Assembly (NCBI GenBank): GCA_937872315.1
Contig: CALMST010000338.1
Location: 1-51,443, forward strand
Origin: an uncultured Ignavibacteria bacterium
Lineage (GTDB): Bacteria > Bacteroidota > Ignavibacteria > Tepidaquicellales > Tepidaquicellaceae
Direction of reading: 5' to 3'
DNA length: 51,443 nucleotides
Shown piece after piece: positions 8,017 through 17,196 of this stretch. A model generated the notes under the pieces. It was not told where the DNA came from. It was given only the letters and a program-made list of their open reading frames with translations, and searched no databases. Position 1 is the first letter of the stretch, and each line of letters begins with the position of its first letter. Position numbers and translations under genes: made by a program.

Positions 8017-11000
8017 TTAAGATCCGACCAGCTTTTCAGATTTATGCACACCGTTGCCGTTGCCATTCTTGCTAACCTCAAAACCCGGTAATGTAAGCTT
8101 AGGTCTGTCTTTAAAATCAGGCATCTGTACAGGCTTCTTTTTCAGCTGTTCAAGAGCAACCTCAATTGCTTTGTCAAGCTGCGGATCCCTGCCTTTAGCA
8201 TAATCTTCAGGCGTTACCTCCACCACTATATCAGGATCGGTTCCGTAATTTTCAACTTTCCAGCCGACGTCTTTCATGTATGTTGCAAATTCCGGCTGTG
8301 TGGTCATCGAACCGTCGGCAAGACTGTGTCGCGGATGAATTCCAATAACTCCGCCCCAGGTTCTTTTACCTACAAGCTTTCCGAGTTTCATCTGTTTGAA
8401 CTGATGACTGAAAATATCTCCGTCAGATCCTGCCCATTCATCAGTCACGGCTACAATTGGACCGGCAACACTGTGACTTGGATATGTATCAATGCTTCCG
8501 TGACGCGATACGCCGTAGCCGTAATGCTTTCTTGAAAGTTTCTCTAATAATAACTGCGAAACATGTCCGCCTCCGTTATCCCTGATATCAACTATCAGAC
8601 CGTTTCTTGAAGATTCGCTAATATAGTATCTGTGAAATTCCGAAAATCCGTTTGGTCCCATATCCGGAATGTGAACATATCCTAATTTACCCTTGGATTT
8701 CTTATGAACATATTCCCTCCTGCTTTCCACCCATTCTCTGTAGCGGGCATCAGTGTCTGAGACAATCGTTTTTACATTATAGGATTTTTCTTCCCCGGTT
8801 TCAGAGCACCGTACTGTTATACTTACAACATTATTAGCCTGATTAACAAGAAGTGAATTCGGAGTAACTTCTTTAGTAAGCAATTCTCCGTTGATAGCAA
8901 TCAGATAATCACCTTCTATCACTCTCTCTAATCCAAGACTCCGTAGAGGTGAATTGTTTTTCCATGAATCTCCATTAATAATATGATCGATCCTGTATGA
9001 TTTTGCTTCTTCATCATAAACAAAATCAGCGCCGAGCGAGCCGAGTGTATAATTTGGCGAAGGTTTATAATCCCCGCCCATTTCGTAAGCATGAGACGTT
9101 CCAAGTTCACCCTGCATTTCCCATATCACATCTGAGAATTCCGAACGAGTTGCTATTTTATCCAGAAGAGGAAGATATCTCTTATAGACTGCATTCCAGT
9201 CAATTCCCGACATATCCTCTGTCCAGTAATTTTCTTTCTGAAGTCTCCAGGCTTCCGAATACATCTGCTTCCATTCGCTCATGGGATCGAGATTAACTTT
9301 CACCCTGTTCAGATCCAGCCAGTCACTTTTGCAGCCCGGATGCATTCCCATTTCTTTCAAATGCTGATGACCTGAATGCTCTTCAAAAAGATCTGATGAA
9401 AGATACAGTTTTTTACCAGTCCTGTATATCAGGGTCCTTCCGTTCATCCCGACTTTAAAGTTAGAGACTTTCTTGGTAATTCCTTCGGTCTTTTGTGTAT
9501 TAAAATCAAATCTTTCGAGAGATTCATCCGAAGGATGCGCATCCCAGTACCAGTGATGAAGCGAACCTTTCCCGGCTTCCCTGCTGTAAACAAGCCCGTC
9601 TTTTACCGCGGCGATCTGAAAATAATTCTTTTCAGGGATTGGAAAAGCTATTATTCTTTCCTGTATTCCGTCTGTATCTACCTCAACCTTTACGGATTTT
9701 TCTTTTTCGTTTTTCTTTTTTCCTTTACCTTTTTCATCTTTGTTATCCTTTCCATCTTCTTTATCTGCGCTTTTGAAAATTCTGCTGTATTCCGGAGTAA
9801 ACGGAGAAGGTGTGCCTTTTTTCAGCGAGACAAGATAAGGCCTTACACCAAGCGGAAAACTCAGCTGAAAATAACTTGTATCATAAACAGGATTAAAATC
9901 ACGGGCTGAAAGAAAATAAATATATCTTCCTTCAGGATCAAATACAGGCTGAGTATCACGGAATCCGGAAGGCGTGATCCGGACAGATTCCTTTGATTCA
10001 ATGTTATATAAAAAAATTGATGAAAGAAATTCTTCGTCAGACATACTGTATGTAAGCCATTTGCCGTCAGGTGAGAATGAAATATCTTCTATTCTTTCAA
10101 ATTTACTGTGCGCTACTTTATCACAATTGTCATTTTTCAGATCGATCAGATAAAGATCATGTCTGTTATTGGATACGGCAATTTTGTTTTCCTTTGGCGA
10201 TACCTTTAATCTTGAAACTATTCCTATGTCAAGATCTTTCAGTCTGCGTACGGACGATTTGCCGTTTTTAGTTGTATGAACTTCAATAGCTTCACTTCCT
10301 CCGTCATCAGAAACCGTGACAATGGTTTCTTTATCACAAAGCCATTGTGTCTGCCTGTATCTGACTCCGTGAGTTTTCCCGATCTGAAGCACCGGGCCTT
10401 CCCAGTTTGAGAATTTATATGACTTACCTCTTGAAGTAACTATAACTGAATTACCGTCAGGATTAATATTGTAATCCTCTAGAAACTTATCTGTATCCAC
10501 AAATTTTCTCTGTCTCTGGATCTGTGGACTGTGATATTCAATATTTATTTTCTTTTCTTCAGTGGTTTCAGGATCATATATGAATATTTCTGCTCCGGCG
10601 TGATAAACAATTTTCTTACCGTCCGTTGCGGCATTCCTTACATAATATTCTTTGTTGTGCGAATGACTCTTTATATTTTTTCCGTCCGGTGTACATGAGT
10701 ATAATTTTCCGATTCCTTCGTGGTCAGATATGAAATAGATCCTGTCTCCTATCCACATTGGACTTGCAAAATTACCTTTGACCTTTTCCAGAAACTTTTC
10801 AAATTTGCCTTTTCCTTTTCTGTCGATCCAGAATACACCTGCCGTACCGCCTTTGTATCTTTTCCATCTTGCAGGATCAAGAGTATTTCTACCCAAAAGG
10901 ATCTGTCCTTTAGGTCCGAATGAAATGTTGTTTGCAATACCCAGATTCATTTTTTCCGGTAAGCCGCCTTCTATCGGGATCTTATAAAGCTCACTTCTGC

Positions 11001-11337
11001 CTACAAACGGCTGTGATGCATCGGATGTGAAAATTACATTCCCGCTGTCCGGTGTCCAGCCTACGACTTTTGTATTTTTTCCAATATATGTCAGACGTTT
11101 GTTTGCGCCTCCTTCTGAAGGTATGATATATACATCTTTCTCACCTTCTTCTTTTCCGGAAAAAGCAATATACTTTCCGTCCGGAGAATAATAAGGACTG
11201 GATACTTCGCCCATGTTTGATGTGAGCCTTCGCGCAATTCCGCCTTCTGACGGCACTTCCCATATATCATCTTCGCTGACAAATGCGACCTTGTGATCAT
11301 AAATGGTTGGGAATCTTTTGTAACCTGAGTTTTGCAT
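8017..11337 (-). CDS. Tricorn-type protease (S41 family)
   Basis: 1106 residues, close to archaeal tricorn (about 1070). Residues 1 to about 500 hold WD40/PD40-like blades (SPYYSPDGKYIAFSG, SEGGANKRLTY, FSPDGKWLTYSM) that form the propellers feeding peptides to the active site. A lysine/glutamate-rich linker (about 510-560) follows. The C-terminal half carries the C1 domain, a PDZ domain (about 770-850) and the C2 protease domain. The catalytic set is present: the histidine in GTSHAYEMGG, Ser971 in WAGSDGD, and a glutamate near 1029 in VENYGTDPD. The enzyme degrades oligopeptides released by larger proteases. No signal peptide is seen, so it is probably cytosolic, unlike many relatives in this group. 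Confidence 0.93.
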   Translation of the reverse strand: MQNSGYKRFPTIYDHKVAFVSEDDIWEVPSEGGIARRLTSNMGEVSSPYYSPDGKYIAFSGKEEGEKDVYIIPSEGGANKRLTYIGKNTKVVGWTPDSGNVIFTSDASQPFVGRSELYKIPIEGGLPEKMNLGIANNISFGPKGQILLGRNTLDPARWKRYKGGTAGVFWIDRKGKGKFEKFLEKVKGNFASPMWIGDRIYFISDHEGIGKLYSCTPDGKNIKSHSHNKEYYVRNAATDGKKIVYHAGAEIFIYDPETTEEKKINIEYHSPQIQRQRKFVDTDKFLEDYNINPDGNSVIVTSRGKSYKFSNWEGPVLQIGKTHGVRYRQTQWLCDKETIVTVSDDGGSEAIEVHTTKNGKSSVRRLKDLDIGIVSRLKVSPKENKIAVSNNRHDLYLIDLKNDNCDKVAHSKFERIEDISFSPDGKWLTYSMSDEEFLSSIFLYNIESKESVRITPSGFRDTQPVFDPEGRYIYFLSARDFNPVYDTSYFQLSFPLGVRPYLVSLKKGTPSPFTPEYSRIFKSADKEDGKDNKDEKGKGKKKNEKEKSVKVEVDTDGIQERIIAFPIPEKNYFQIAAVKDGLVYSREAGKGSLHHWYWDAHPSDESLERFDFNTQKTEGITKKVSNFKVGMNGRTLIYRTGKKLYLSSDLFEEHSGHQHLKEMGMHPGCKSDWLDLNRVKVNLDPMSEWKQMYSEAWRLQKENYWTEDMSGIDWNAVYKRYLPLLDKIATRSEFSDVIWEMQGELGTSHAYEMGGDYKPSPNYTLGSLGADFVYDEEAKSYRIDHIINGDSWKNNSPLRSLGLERVIEGDYLIAINGELLTKEVTPNSLLVNQANNVVSITVRCSETGEEKSYNVKTIVSDTDARYREWVESRREYVHKKSKGKLGYVHIPDMGPNGFSEFHRYYISESSRNGLIVDIRDNGGGHVSQLLLEKLSRKHYGYGVSRHGSIDTYPSHSVAGPIVAVTDEWAGSDGDIFSHQFKQMKLGKLVGKRTWGGVIGIHPRHSLADGSMTTQPEFATYMKDVGWKVENYGTDPDIVVEVTPEDYAKGRDPQLDKAIEVALEQLKKKPVQMPDFKDRPKLTLPGFEVSKNGNGNGVHKSEKLVGS

Positions 11338-11652
11338 AATAAATAATTTTTTAAAAATTCTTAAAATTCAATTTAGGGAATTTCATAAATTAGGTTGGGG
11401 ACCAAGAGGTATAATTTAACAGAAATAGATTTTATATTCCACATTTTTATTAATGAAAGTTTATTCCATTTTGCAATTCTGTCCGGATATAGCTTAATAA
11501 TGTTCCCTGTTTTTTAAAAGTTTTAAACAATGTTGCCTATTGCTTAATAATATTGATAATGTATTTAACTTTTTCATTATTCTGATTTTTTTAAATTTAG
11601 TTTCAATATTATATGATAATCACAGATGATCACATCAAAATCAGCTAGGAGT
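11338..11652. other. 315-bp AT-rich gap upstream of the tricorn gene
   Basis: No gene-like frame. A short near-repeat TTAATAATGTTCCCTG / AACAATGTTGCCTATTG occurs around 11494-11555. I could not find a full TTG-N20-TANNTTTG promoter. It must hold the tricorn promoter. Confidence 0.4.
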
Positions 11653-11970
11653 TTATTCACTCCATACATGAAACTTCATCCCGAAAGGATCAGCAAGCAT
11701 AATGCTTTTCCCGCTGTATTCCTGCGTGACTTTACAGCCGGCTTTTTCGAGTTCTTCACGGGCAGATTTTACATCTTCTGTCTTAAATTCAAAAAATGTC
11801 AATCCTGTATCAGCTGCTTCCATATAGAAGTTCATCCCGCCTTTTTTGAAATGTGTTTCCGTATCGGAAGTTGAGATGACCTCCATACCGAGTGTCTTCT
11901 CATAAAATTCCTTAGCGTTCTTATAGTCCTTTACCTGGAAGGCAATGTGAGGACTGAATTCGTATTTCAT
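11653..11970 (-). CDS. VOC (glyoxalase/bleomycin-resistance fold) protein
   Basis: 105 residues with the paired beta-alpha-beta-beta-beta units of the vicinal oxygen chelate fold: SPHIAFQVKDYKNAKEFYEKTLGMEV, then LTFFEFKTEDVKSAREELEKAG and LADPFGMKFHVWSE. Members are dioxygenases, isomerases, glyoxalases or resistance proteins; substrate unknown. It lies 77 bp upstream (in plus coordinates) of the SDR gene end and may be separately transcribed. Confidence 0.85.
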   Translation of the reverse strand: MKYEFSPHIAFQVKDYKNAKEFYEKTLGMEVISTSDTETHFKKGGMNFYMEAADTGLTFFEFKTEDVKSAREELEKAGCKVTQEYSGKSIMLADPFGMKFHVWSE

Positions 11971-12044
11971 GGTTTATTGGATTTGATTTATATAACTAAA
12001 TGATCTTTGATGAATTAAATATATATTATTTCTTAACACTTCAA

Positions 12045-12767
12045 TTAAGGATTCATTTTTTCAAACGTTGAACGTATTACTTCAGGATCAGCTTTGTGCA
12101 TTATTTCACTGAAACCAAAAGTCAGTTCTGATTTGCCGTCTTTCATCTGCCGGAATACTGCTTCCACAAAATCACTTACCGGGGGCTGCCCGTCATGTAT
12201 ACCTTTTCCGCCAAGATCTGTATTTAAAGCAGGAGGTATCATTTCAATAATTTCAATGTTCCTTGATTTCAATATGTGTCTCAGCGAAAGTGTGAATGAT
12301 CTTAGAAATGCCTTGGTGGCGCAATAAACCGGTACTTTTGAGAGCTGGACAAAGGCTAGACCTGATGTAACGTTAATAATAGTATCCAAAGATCTTAAAT
12401 TCAAAAATAAAGTTATCAGATGAATCGGAGCTAGGATATTTGTATTTATCTCAATAACTGACTTAGCATAAAAATCATTTTCGGAAACATTCATCCAGTT
12501 CTGTATGCCAGCATTATTTACTAACACATTCAGATCGGGATGATTTTCCGAAATCCATTTGTAAAGTTCTGTCCGGTCTTCCTCATTTGTTAAATCACAT
12601 ACCCTGGAGATAACCGACGGGAATCTTTCCGCAACTTCATTTAAAACTTCTTTCCTTCTGCCGCAAATAATAACGGTATTGTTCTCATTAATAAATCTCT
12701 CTGTAAGTCCCAGGCCAATACCGCTTGCCCCTCCTGTAATTAAAATTTTATTGTTTGAAAGTTTCAT
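12045..12767 (-). CDS. Short-chain dehydrogenase/reductase (DltE-like)
   Basis: 240 residues, classical SDR. The Rossmann nucleotide site TGGASGIG is at 11-18, NNAG at 84-87, and the catalytic Ser135, Tyr148 and Lys152 (YCATK) are all present. The arginine pair ICGRRKE after strand 2 suggests NADP(H). It resembles the DltE/YqjQ type that oxidises or reduces small alcohols and aldehydes; substrate unknown. Its start overlaps the stop of the HxlR gene by 4 bp (12764-12767), so the two are translationally coupled and probably co-regulated. Confidence 0.88.
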   Translation of the reverse strand: MKLSNNKILITGGASGIGLGLTERFINENNTVIICGRRKEVLNEVAERFPSVISRVCDLTNEEDRTELYKWISENHPDLNVLVNNAGIQNWMNVSENDFYAKSVIEINTNILAPIHLITLFLNLRSLDTIINVTSGLAFVQLSKVPVYCATKAFLRSFTLSLRHILKSRNIEIIEMIPPALNTDLGGKGIHDGQPPVSDFVEAVFRQMKDGKSELTFGFSEIMHKADPEVIRSTFEKMNP

Positions 12768-13144
12768 GATTTTTGTATTTTGGTTTTAGTTTTTTTTATT
12801 TTTTGTGGAATGAGTTTTTCATTTTTAAATTTATCACCCCATTCTCTCAGACTTTCAATGACAGGAACTATGGTTTTACCTTTACTGGTGATCCTGTATT
12901 CTACTTTCGGCGGTACAACGGGATAAACTTTCCTGTCAATGAGCCCGGCTTTTTCGAGTTCTTTCAATTGTTCGGTAAGCATCTTGTGAGTAATTATACC
13001 AAGATCTTTCCGGAGTTCACCGTACCTCCACACCTTCCTGTTCAGTCTCCATAATATCGGCATTTTCCATTTGCCTCCGATCACGTCGAGAGCCAGCTCC
13101 ACAGGATTATTGTACTTTTTTCCGTTATGTTCGAATCCCGGCAT
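12764..13144 (-). CDS. HxlR-family transcriptional regulator
   Basis: 126 residues with the winged-helix signature of the family: PVELALDVIGGKWKMPILWRL, then YGELRKDLG-ITHKMLTEQLKELEKAGLI and VEYRITSKGKTI. HxlR proteins are dimeric repressors or activators that often sense electrophiles through an N-terminal cysteine. Here the protein has no cysteine at all (Asn at the usual position), so it must respond to a ligand or by another means. It is divergent from the plus-strand genes at 13303 and 13505, and a palindrome at 13213-13243 is a likely operator. The lysine-rich tail (about 110-126) is unusual. Confidence 0.9.
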   Translation of the reverse strand: MPGFEHNGKKYNNPVELALDVIGGKWKMPILWRLNRKVWRYGELRKDLGIITHKMLTEQLKELEKAGLIDRKVYPVVPPKVEYRITSKGKTIVPVIESLREWGDKFKNEKLIPQKIKKTKTKIQKS

Positions 13145-13212
13145 GATTAATAAAAAATTAATTTTTAAAAAAAATATTACCGTAAAACCCGTTTATCCCA
13201 AATCTTACCGCG

Positions 13213-13243
13213 AAGTGTGTATGTTACTTTCAAGTGCATACTT
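13213..13243. promoter_or_regulatory. Imperfect palindrome, likely HxlR operator
   Basis: A 31-bp imperfect dyad, beginning AAGTGTGTATG and ending GTGCATACTT, with an inner GTATG...CATAC pair (13219-13223, 13237-13241). It lies in the divergent gap and overlaps the -33 TTG (13242-13244) of the rightward promoter. A bound regulator would compete with RNA polymerase there (inference). Confidence 0.5.
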
Positions 13244-13272
13244 GTTCAAATTTAACATATAATATATTTTTG
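13242..13272 (+). promoter_or_regulatory. Bacteroidota-type promoter (TTG-N20-TATTTTTG)
   Basis: A -33 TTG at 13242-13244 and a -7 TATTTTTG at 13265-13272 are separated by exactly 20 nt. It would drive the DJ-1 remnant and possibly the reductase at 13505. Confidence 0.65.
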
Positions 13273-13302
13273 TAATAGTTAAAATTTAAAATAAAAAAGA
13301 TC

Positions 13303-13456
13303 ATGAGTTTAAAAAACATAAATTCTGTCGATCCGGGCAGACCAAAACGAGTTGAGATAGTCATTTCAAATCCGGTTGTTTCGGATATTACAGGTTGGCG
13401 TGCCGGATTGCGTAACTGACACCGCCAGACTTGTAATCGAAGCGCTTGGAAAGTAA
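13303..13456 (+). pseudogene. DJ-1/PfpI-type gene remnant
   Basis: From an ATG at 13303 a 38-residue frame (MSLKNINSVDPGRPKRVEIV, then ISNPVVSDITGWRAG) resembles the N-terminus of DJ-1/PfpI amidotransferase-like proteins, including the NPxxSxxTGW..G signature. It stops at 13417-13419. The +1 frame continues with VTDTARLVIEALGK and a TAA at 13454-13456, which resembles the C-terminal helix of the same proteins. The middle of about 150-190 residues is missing, so an internal deletion removed the body and fused the ends out of frame. It still has a complete promoter and the HxlR operator in front. Identification rests on short matches. Confidence 0.5.
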
Positions 13457-13504
13457 TTCATTGCTTAAATATTTTTTATAACATAATTAAACAATCAATT
13501 AAAA

Positions 13505-14116
13505 ATGAAAATAGCAATTATCGGTGCCGGAAATGTCGGCATGGCTCTGGCCGGAGGATGGACAAAAGCCGGGCACTCAATTATACTTGGTGTAAAAGAT
13601 CCTCTAAGTGAAAAAACAGGATCTCTTTTAAAAGAAAACATAACGGCAAAGTCCGTTTCCGAAGCCTCTGCGGAATCTGAAGTTATACTGATCTCTTTAC
13701 CGGTCAGTTCAGCAGTAAGCGTACTTGAAGAAATCGGTAACGTAAAAGACAAGACCATCATTGACGCAACAAATTCAGTTTTCGGAAAACCTGAACCTTA
13801 CAATAACTGCTTTGAAGCCATAAAGGATATTACAAAATGTGAAAATGCAGTTAAGTGCTTTAACTCAACCGGATTCGAGAACATGTCAGATCCTGTTTAC
13901 GGTAACATTGGAATTGATATGTTTGCCACAGGTTCAAGTGAGATTGCTAAAAAAATTGCAGTAAGACTATCCGGGGATCTTGGATTTGAAAACTGCCATG
14001 ATTTTGGCGGAGATGATAAAGTTGAACTTCTCGAGCAGTTTGCAATGTGCTGGATAAATCTGGCCATCATACAGAAACACGGAAGGGATATTGCTTTCAA
14101 AGTTATAAAAAGATAA
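13505..14116 (+). CDS. NADPH-dependent F420 reductase-like (Rossmann) oxidoreductase
   Basis: 203 residues. MKIAIIGAGNVGMALAGGW is the dinucleotide-binding start (GAGNVG at 7-12). The motifs EVILISLPVSSAV, KTIIDATNSV and AVKCFNSTGFENM follow the pattern of the NADP oxidoreductase, coenzyme F420-dependent family (F420:NADP reductase and its many F420-independent relatives). Length is normal. F420 use is not implied. It follows the DJ-1 remnant and is divergent from the HxlR-SDR pair, so it is a candidate member of the same regulon. Start ATG 13505; no clear ribosome site. Confidence 0.82.
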   Translation: MKIAIIGAGNVGMALAGGWTKAGHSIILGVKDPLSEKTGSLLKENITAKSVSEASAESEVILISLPVSSAVSVLEEIGNVKDKTIIDATNSVFGKPEPYNNCFEAIKDITKCENAVKCFNSTGFENMSDPVYGNIGIDMFATGSSEIAKKIAVRLSGDLGFENCHDFGGDDKVELLEQFAMCWINLAIIQKHGRDIAFKVIKR

Positions 14117-14216
14117 TTAAAAATTTCTAACCACCCGGCAGCGAGCGGATCAGGACGGAGAGATGCATAAAAATTCAGGCATTGAAATGTAAATAGAGAT
14201 ACAGTTTTTGAATGAT

Positions 14217-14224
14217 TATTTTTG
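14217..14224 (+). promoter_or_regulatory. Possible -7 element TATTTTTG
   Basis: Matches TANNTTTG and lies 35 nt upstream of the DUF302 gene start; no TTG at the -33 position. Confidence 0.35.
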
Positions 14225-14259
14225 TATGAATTTAACTTTAATCAAAACACATACAAATC

Positions 14260-14649
14260 ATGGATTATACATTCAACAAAACTCTCAAAGGAATTTCCTA
14301 CGAAGATGCGCTGCTAAAAGTAACTGACGAATTAAAAAAAGAAGGATTCGGAATTATCACTGAAGTAGATGTGAAGGAAACATTCAAAAAGAAACTCGAT
14401 CTGGATTTCAGAAAATATAAAATTCTCGGAGCCTGTAATCCTGGTTTTGCTCATAAGGCAATAGAATCAGAAAGCAGAATAGGTGTGTTTCTTCCGTGTA
14501 ATGTGATAGTTCAGGAGATTGATAACGGCGAAATAGAAGTCTCAGCCGTTGATCCGGAAGCATCGATGTCATCTGTCAATAATGCAGGTCTCAAAGACAT
14601 AGCATCAGAGGTAAAAAATAAACTTAAAAAAGTGATCGGGTCACTCTGA
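14260..14649 (+). CDS. DUF302 protein
   Basis: 129 residues that cover a DUF302 domain: SYEDALLKVTDELKKEGFGIITEVDVKETF, FRKYKILGACNPGFAHKAI, then IGVFLPCNVIVQE and EVSAVDP. The fold resembles the TT1751 protein of Thermus. Members are widespread and uncharacterised. Two conserved cysteines (in GACNPG and LPCNV) are noticeable. Own promoter likely. The 189-bp gap after it holds no gene. Confidence 0.85.
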   Translation: MDYTFNKTLKGISYEDALLKVTDELKKEGFGIITEVDVKETFKKKLDLDFRKYKILGACNPGFAHKAIESESRIGVFLPCNVIVQEIDNGEIEVSAVDPEASMSSVNNAGLKDIASEVKNKLKKVIGSL

Positions 14650-14838
14650 CCATTTGTCTGCAGGACGCTGAAGCTCCGGGGATTTCAATATTAAATCCGC
14701 TTCAAAGGTACAAATTACGGGTTATGTATTTCTTGAAGGAACTGGATCCGGGATACCGGACCTCACTTATATAGATACAATTTTTTCTTATAGATTTCTC
14801 TGAGTCTTGTTGACTTCGAGGCGGAGAACAGCCGCAGG

Positions 14839-15645
14839 TCAGTGCCGGCGGAACATGCATTCATCGAATCCCGCATATATCCTGAATCCGATCTTCTCGT
14901 AGCATTTGATTGCGGCGGTGTTATTTTCATGTACATTCAAACCTATCAGATCAGTTGTGTTAAACAGATCTCTGCATAACTCTGCAGTTAATTTAGTACA
15001 AATAGATTTCCCGCGGTAAGCCGGATCGGTCGCAATATTTCCCAGGGCAGCAATTCTGTAATTTACAGAATAAACATGAATGCCTGCTATTGCCGCCGGT
15101 TTACTTTTATCAAAAAATCCAAAATATTTTCCCGTTTCAAGCATCCGCTTATCAAACCAGTTGTCAGGATAGCTCTGTGTGTAAAATTCCAATATGTCAT
15201 CCAGTTCAGAAACTTTCAGCCTTCTGATTTTACTGTCCCTTTCGATCTTTTCCAGCTTATCTTTATTCTTTTCCGGAAAACACATCTTCAGATACCTGCC
15301 GCCGGGTTCATATTCGTGATCTACCATGAACACATCTTTAAGACCGGGCGATAAGTGCGCATAAAATTCTTCCGGAAGATCAGTTTTTATATTCTCAATC
15401 AGATATTTCATTTGTTTGGATTCAATTTCATTTCCATAAAATGCCAGCAGCACAGGAAGTTCAGAACCTTTATACAAAAGAGCAACCTGTTTAAGTTCGC
15501 CGTCTTCGGATTCAAACAACCCGAACCATTCCGTGTATTCAAAAAAGAAATCATCAAGATCACCGAGCAGATAAATATTCAGAGGTGTGTTTTTTCTGAA
15601 ATGTGTCTCGAGAACATCTTTATCTCTGATCTTTTTTATTATCAA
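14839..15645 (-). CDS. GNAT-family N-acetyltransferase
   Basis: 268 residues. The C-terminal half (about 130-268) is a GNAT domain: IRRLKVSELDDILEFYTQSYPDNWF, AALGNIATDPAYRGKSICTKL for the acetyl-CoA pyrophosphate loop, and GLNVHENNTAAIKCYEKIGFRI. The N-terminal half is a degenerate GNAT-like or partner domain (NTPLNIYLLGDLDDFFFEYTEWFG) like those in tandem acetyltransferases. Acceptor unknown. The start codon is TTG at 15645; no in-frame ATG lies near. The gene stands alone. Confidence 0.8.
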   Translation of the reverse strand: MIIKKIRDKDVLETHFRKNTPLNIYLLGDLDDFFFEYTEWFGLFESEDGELKQVALLYKGSELPVLLAFYGNEIESKQMKYLIENIKTDLPEEFYAHLSPGLKDVFMVDHEYEPGGRYLKMCFPEKNKDKLEKIERDSKIRRLKVSELDDILEFYTQSYPDNWFDKRMLETGKYFGFFDKSKPAAIAGIHVYSVNYRIAALGNIATDPAYRGKSICTKLTAELCRDLFNTTDLIGLNVHENNTAAIKCYEKIGFRIYAGFDECMFRRH

Positions 15646-15892
15646 ACTGTATTTTTATTTAAGTTTTTTCGGCTCAGTGTATCAAAGACTCCATGACTTT
15701 ATCTCTGCTACCCAAAGATTTTAAAATCGGTGAAACTTTGTTATAATAAACTCAGATAAGCTGCGGACAGAAGATCCGGAGATTCATTTTGTCTTAAAAT
15801 AAATTTCTTACTTAATGTATTATAATTAAGCCGGCTTTGAGTTCCGGAACAGAATCGTTTATTCCTGCCTAAAAATTCTTATCAAAAATAAC

Positions 15893-15900
15893 TAACTTTG
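15893..15900 (+). promoter_or_regulatory. Possible -7 element TAACTTTG
   Basis: Matches TANNTTTG 33 nt upstream of the M29 gene start; no -33 match at the expected spacing. Confidence 0.35.
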
Positions 15901-15933
15901 CATCTATTTAAAATTTTAAAAACCCGGATAACA

Positions 15934-17169
15934 ATGAAAAAAGAGTACATAAAAAAATACTGCGAACTGCTCATTAAGGTAGGAGTTAATCTTTACAAAG
16001 GTCAGAGTCTAATGATCGGCAGCAGTGTACAGAATTCAGACTTTGCGCTGGAGTTAGCAGACACTGCTTATAAAGCCGGAGCAAAACACGTTGAGATACT
16101 TTATATCAGCAATAAACTTAAAAAAAGTAAAATTGATAATACGGTCAATTTGGTTGATTTGGAATACATGCCCGCATTTTATATAAACCGTATTCATGAA
16201 GCAATAGCGGGTGACTGGGCATTTATAAGAATTGATAATCTTGAAGAGATTGATGAACTGAAAAGCGCTGATACTGAAAAACTCGGAATTATAATAAAAA
16301 AAGAACAGGAGATAAATACCCCCATGTCAAATGCCGTTTCTACGGGAAAGATCTGCTGGTGTATCGTTGCAGCTCCCGGACCTAACTGGGCGGCAAAAGT
16401 ATTTAATGCGGAACCATCCGAAGAGCTTACAGATAAATTGTCTGAAAGTCTTGTAAAAGTTTTAAGACTTGATAAAGATGATCCGGTCGAAGAATGGAGA
16501 CTTCTGGGGAAAAAATTAAAAGAAAGAAGCGACAAACTTGATGCTTTGAAAATTGATAAGTTAATTTATAAAGGACCCGGGACGGATCTGGAGATCGGAT
16601 TAAATAAAACCAGTATATGGAAAGCAGGATTCACAAAAGCTCAGAACGGAAGGGCTTTCATTGCCAATATTCCAACTGAAGAAGTTTTTACCACACCTGA
16701 TTATAAAAGAACAAACGGAAAAGTAAGGGTTACAAAACCTGTGAAAGTTCTTGAAAATTTACTTACAGGAATCTGGTTCGAATTTAAAGACGGAATGATA
16801 ACAGATTTCGGAGCTGATTCCAAACGAGAACTTCTCGAAAAATTCTTTGCAACAGATGAAGGCGCAAAATATCTCGGCGAGGCTGCACTTGTTGATAAGC
16901 ATTCAGAAGTTCATAAAAGCGGACTGATTTTTAACAGCATACTCTATGATGAAAACGCCGCCTGCCATATTGCACTTGGCAGAGGAATTTCAACCTGCCT
17001 GACAAATAAAGATGAACTTATATCTCCGGATGAAATGATGAAAAACGGATGTAATTATTCTATTGTGCATACTGACTTTATGATAGGTTCCGATGAGATC
17101 AATGTAACGGCTGTTACACAGGAAGGTAAAGAGATCGGGATTATAAAGATGGGTGAATTTGTGATTTAA
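15934..17169 (+). CDS. M29-family aminopeptidase
   Basis: 411 residues from the ATG at 15934 (MKKEYIKKYCELLIKVGVNL); an upstream in-frame ATG at 15898 falls inside the likely promoter. Length and motifs fit thermophilic aminopeptidase T/S (AmpS). The N-terminal domain carries QSLMIGSSVQNSDFALELADTAYKAGA. The C-terminal metal site has the glutamate in IPTEEVFTTPD, the glutamate in LGEAALV, the histidine in HIALGRG and the HTDFMIG histidine and aspartate. The enzyme removes N-terminal residues from peptides with two metal ions, probably in the cytosol. It stands alone on its strand. Confidence 0.92.
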   Translation: MKKEYIKKYCELLIKVGVNLYKGQSLMIGSSVQNSDFALELADTAYKAGAKHVEILYISNKLKKSKIDNTVNLVDLEYMPAFYINRIHEAIAGDWAFIRIDNLEEIDELKSADTEKLGIIIKKEQEINTPMSNAVSTGKICWCIVAAPGPNWAAKVFNAEPSEELTDKLSESLVKVLRLDKDDPVEEWRLLGKKLKERSDKLDALKIDKLIYKGPGTDLEIGLNKTSIWKAGFTKAQNGRAFIANIPTEEVFTTPDYKRTNGKVRVTKPVKVLENLLTGIWFEFKDGMITDFGADSKRELLEKFFATDEGAKYLGEAALVDKHSEVHKSGLIFNSILYDENAACHIALGRGISTCLTNKDELISPDEMMKNGCNYSIVHTDFMIGSDEINVTAVTQEGKEIGIIKMGEFVI

Positions 17170-17196
17170 TTTTAGAAAGCAGTATCTGTGGATTTT

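Noticed and set aside
15898-15933. Upstream ATG of the M29 gene
   Set aside because: It overlaps the TAACTTTG promoter element; the ATG at 15934 fits the family N-terminus.
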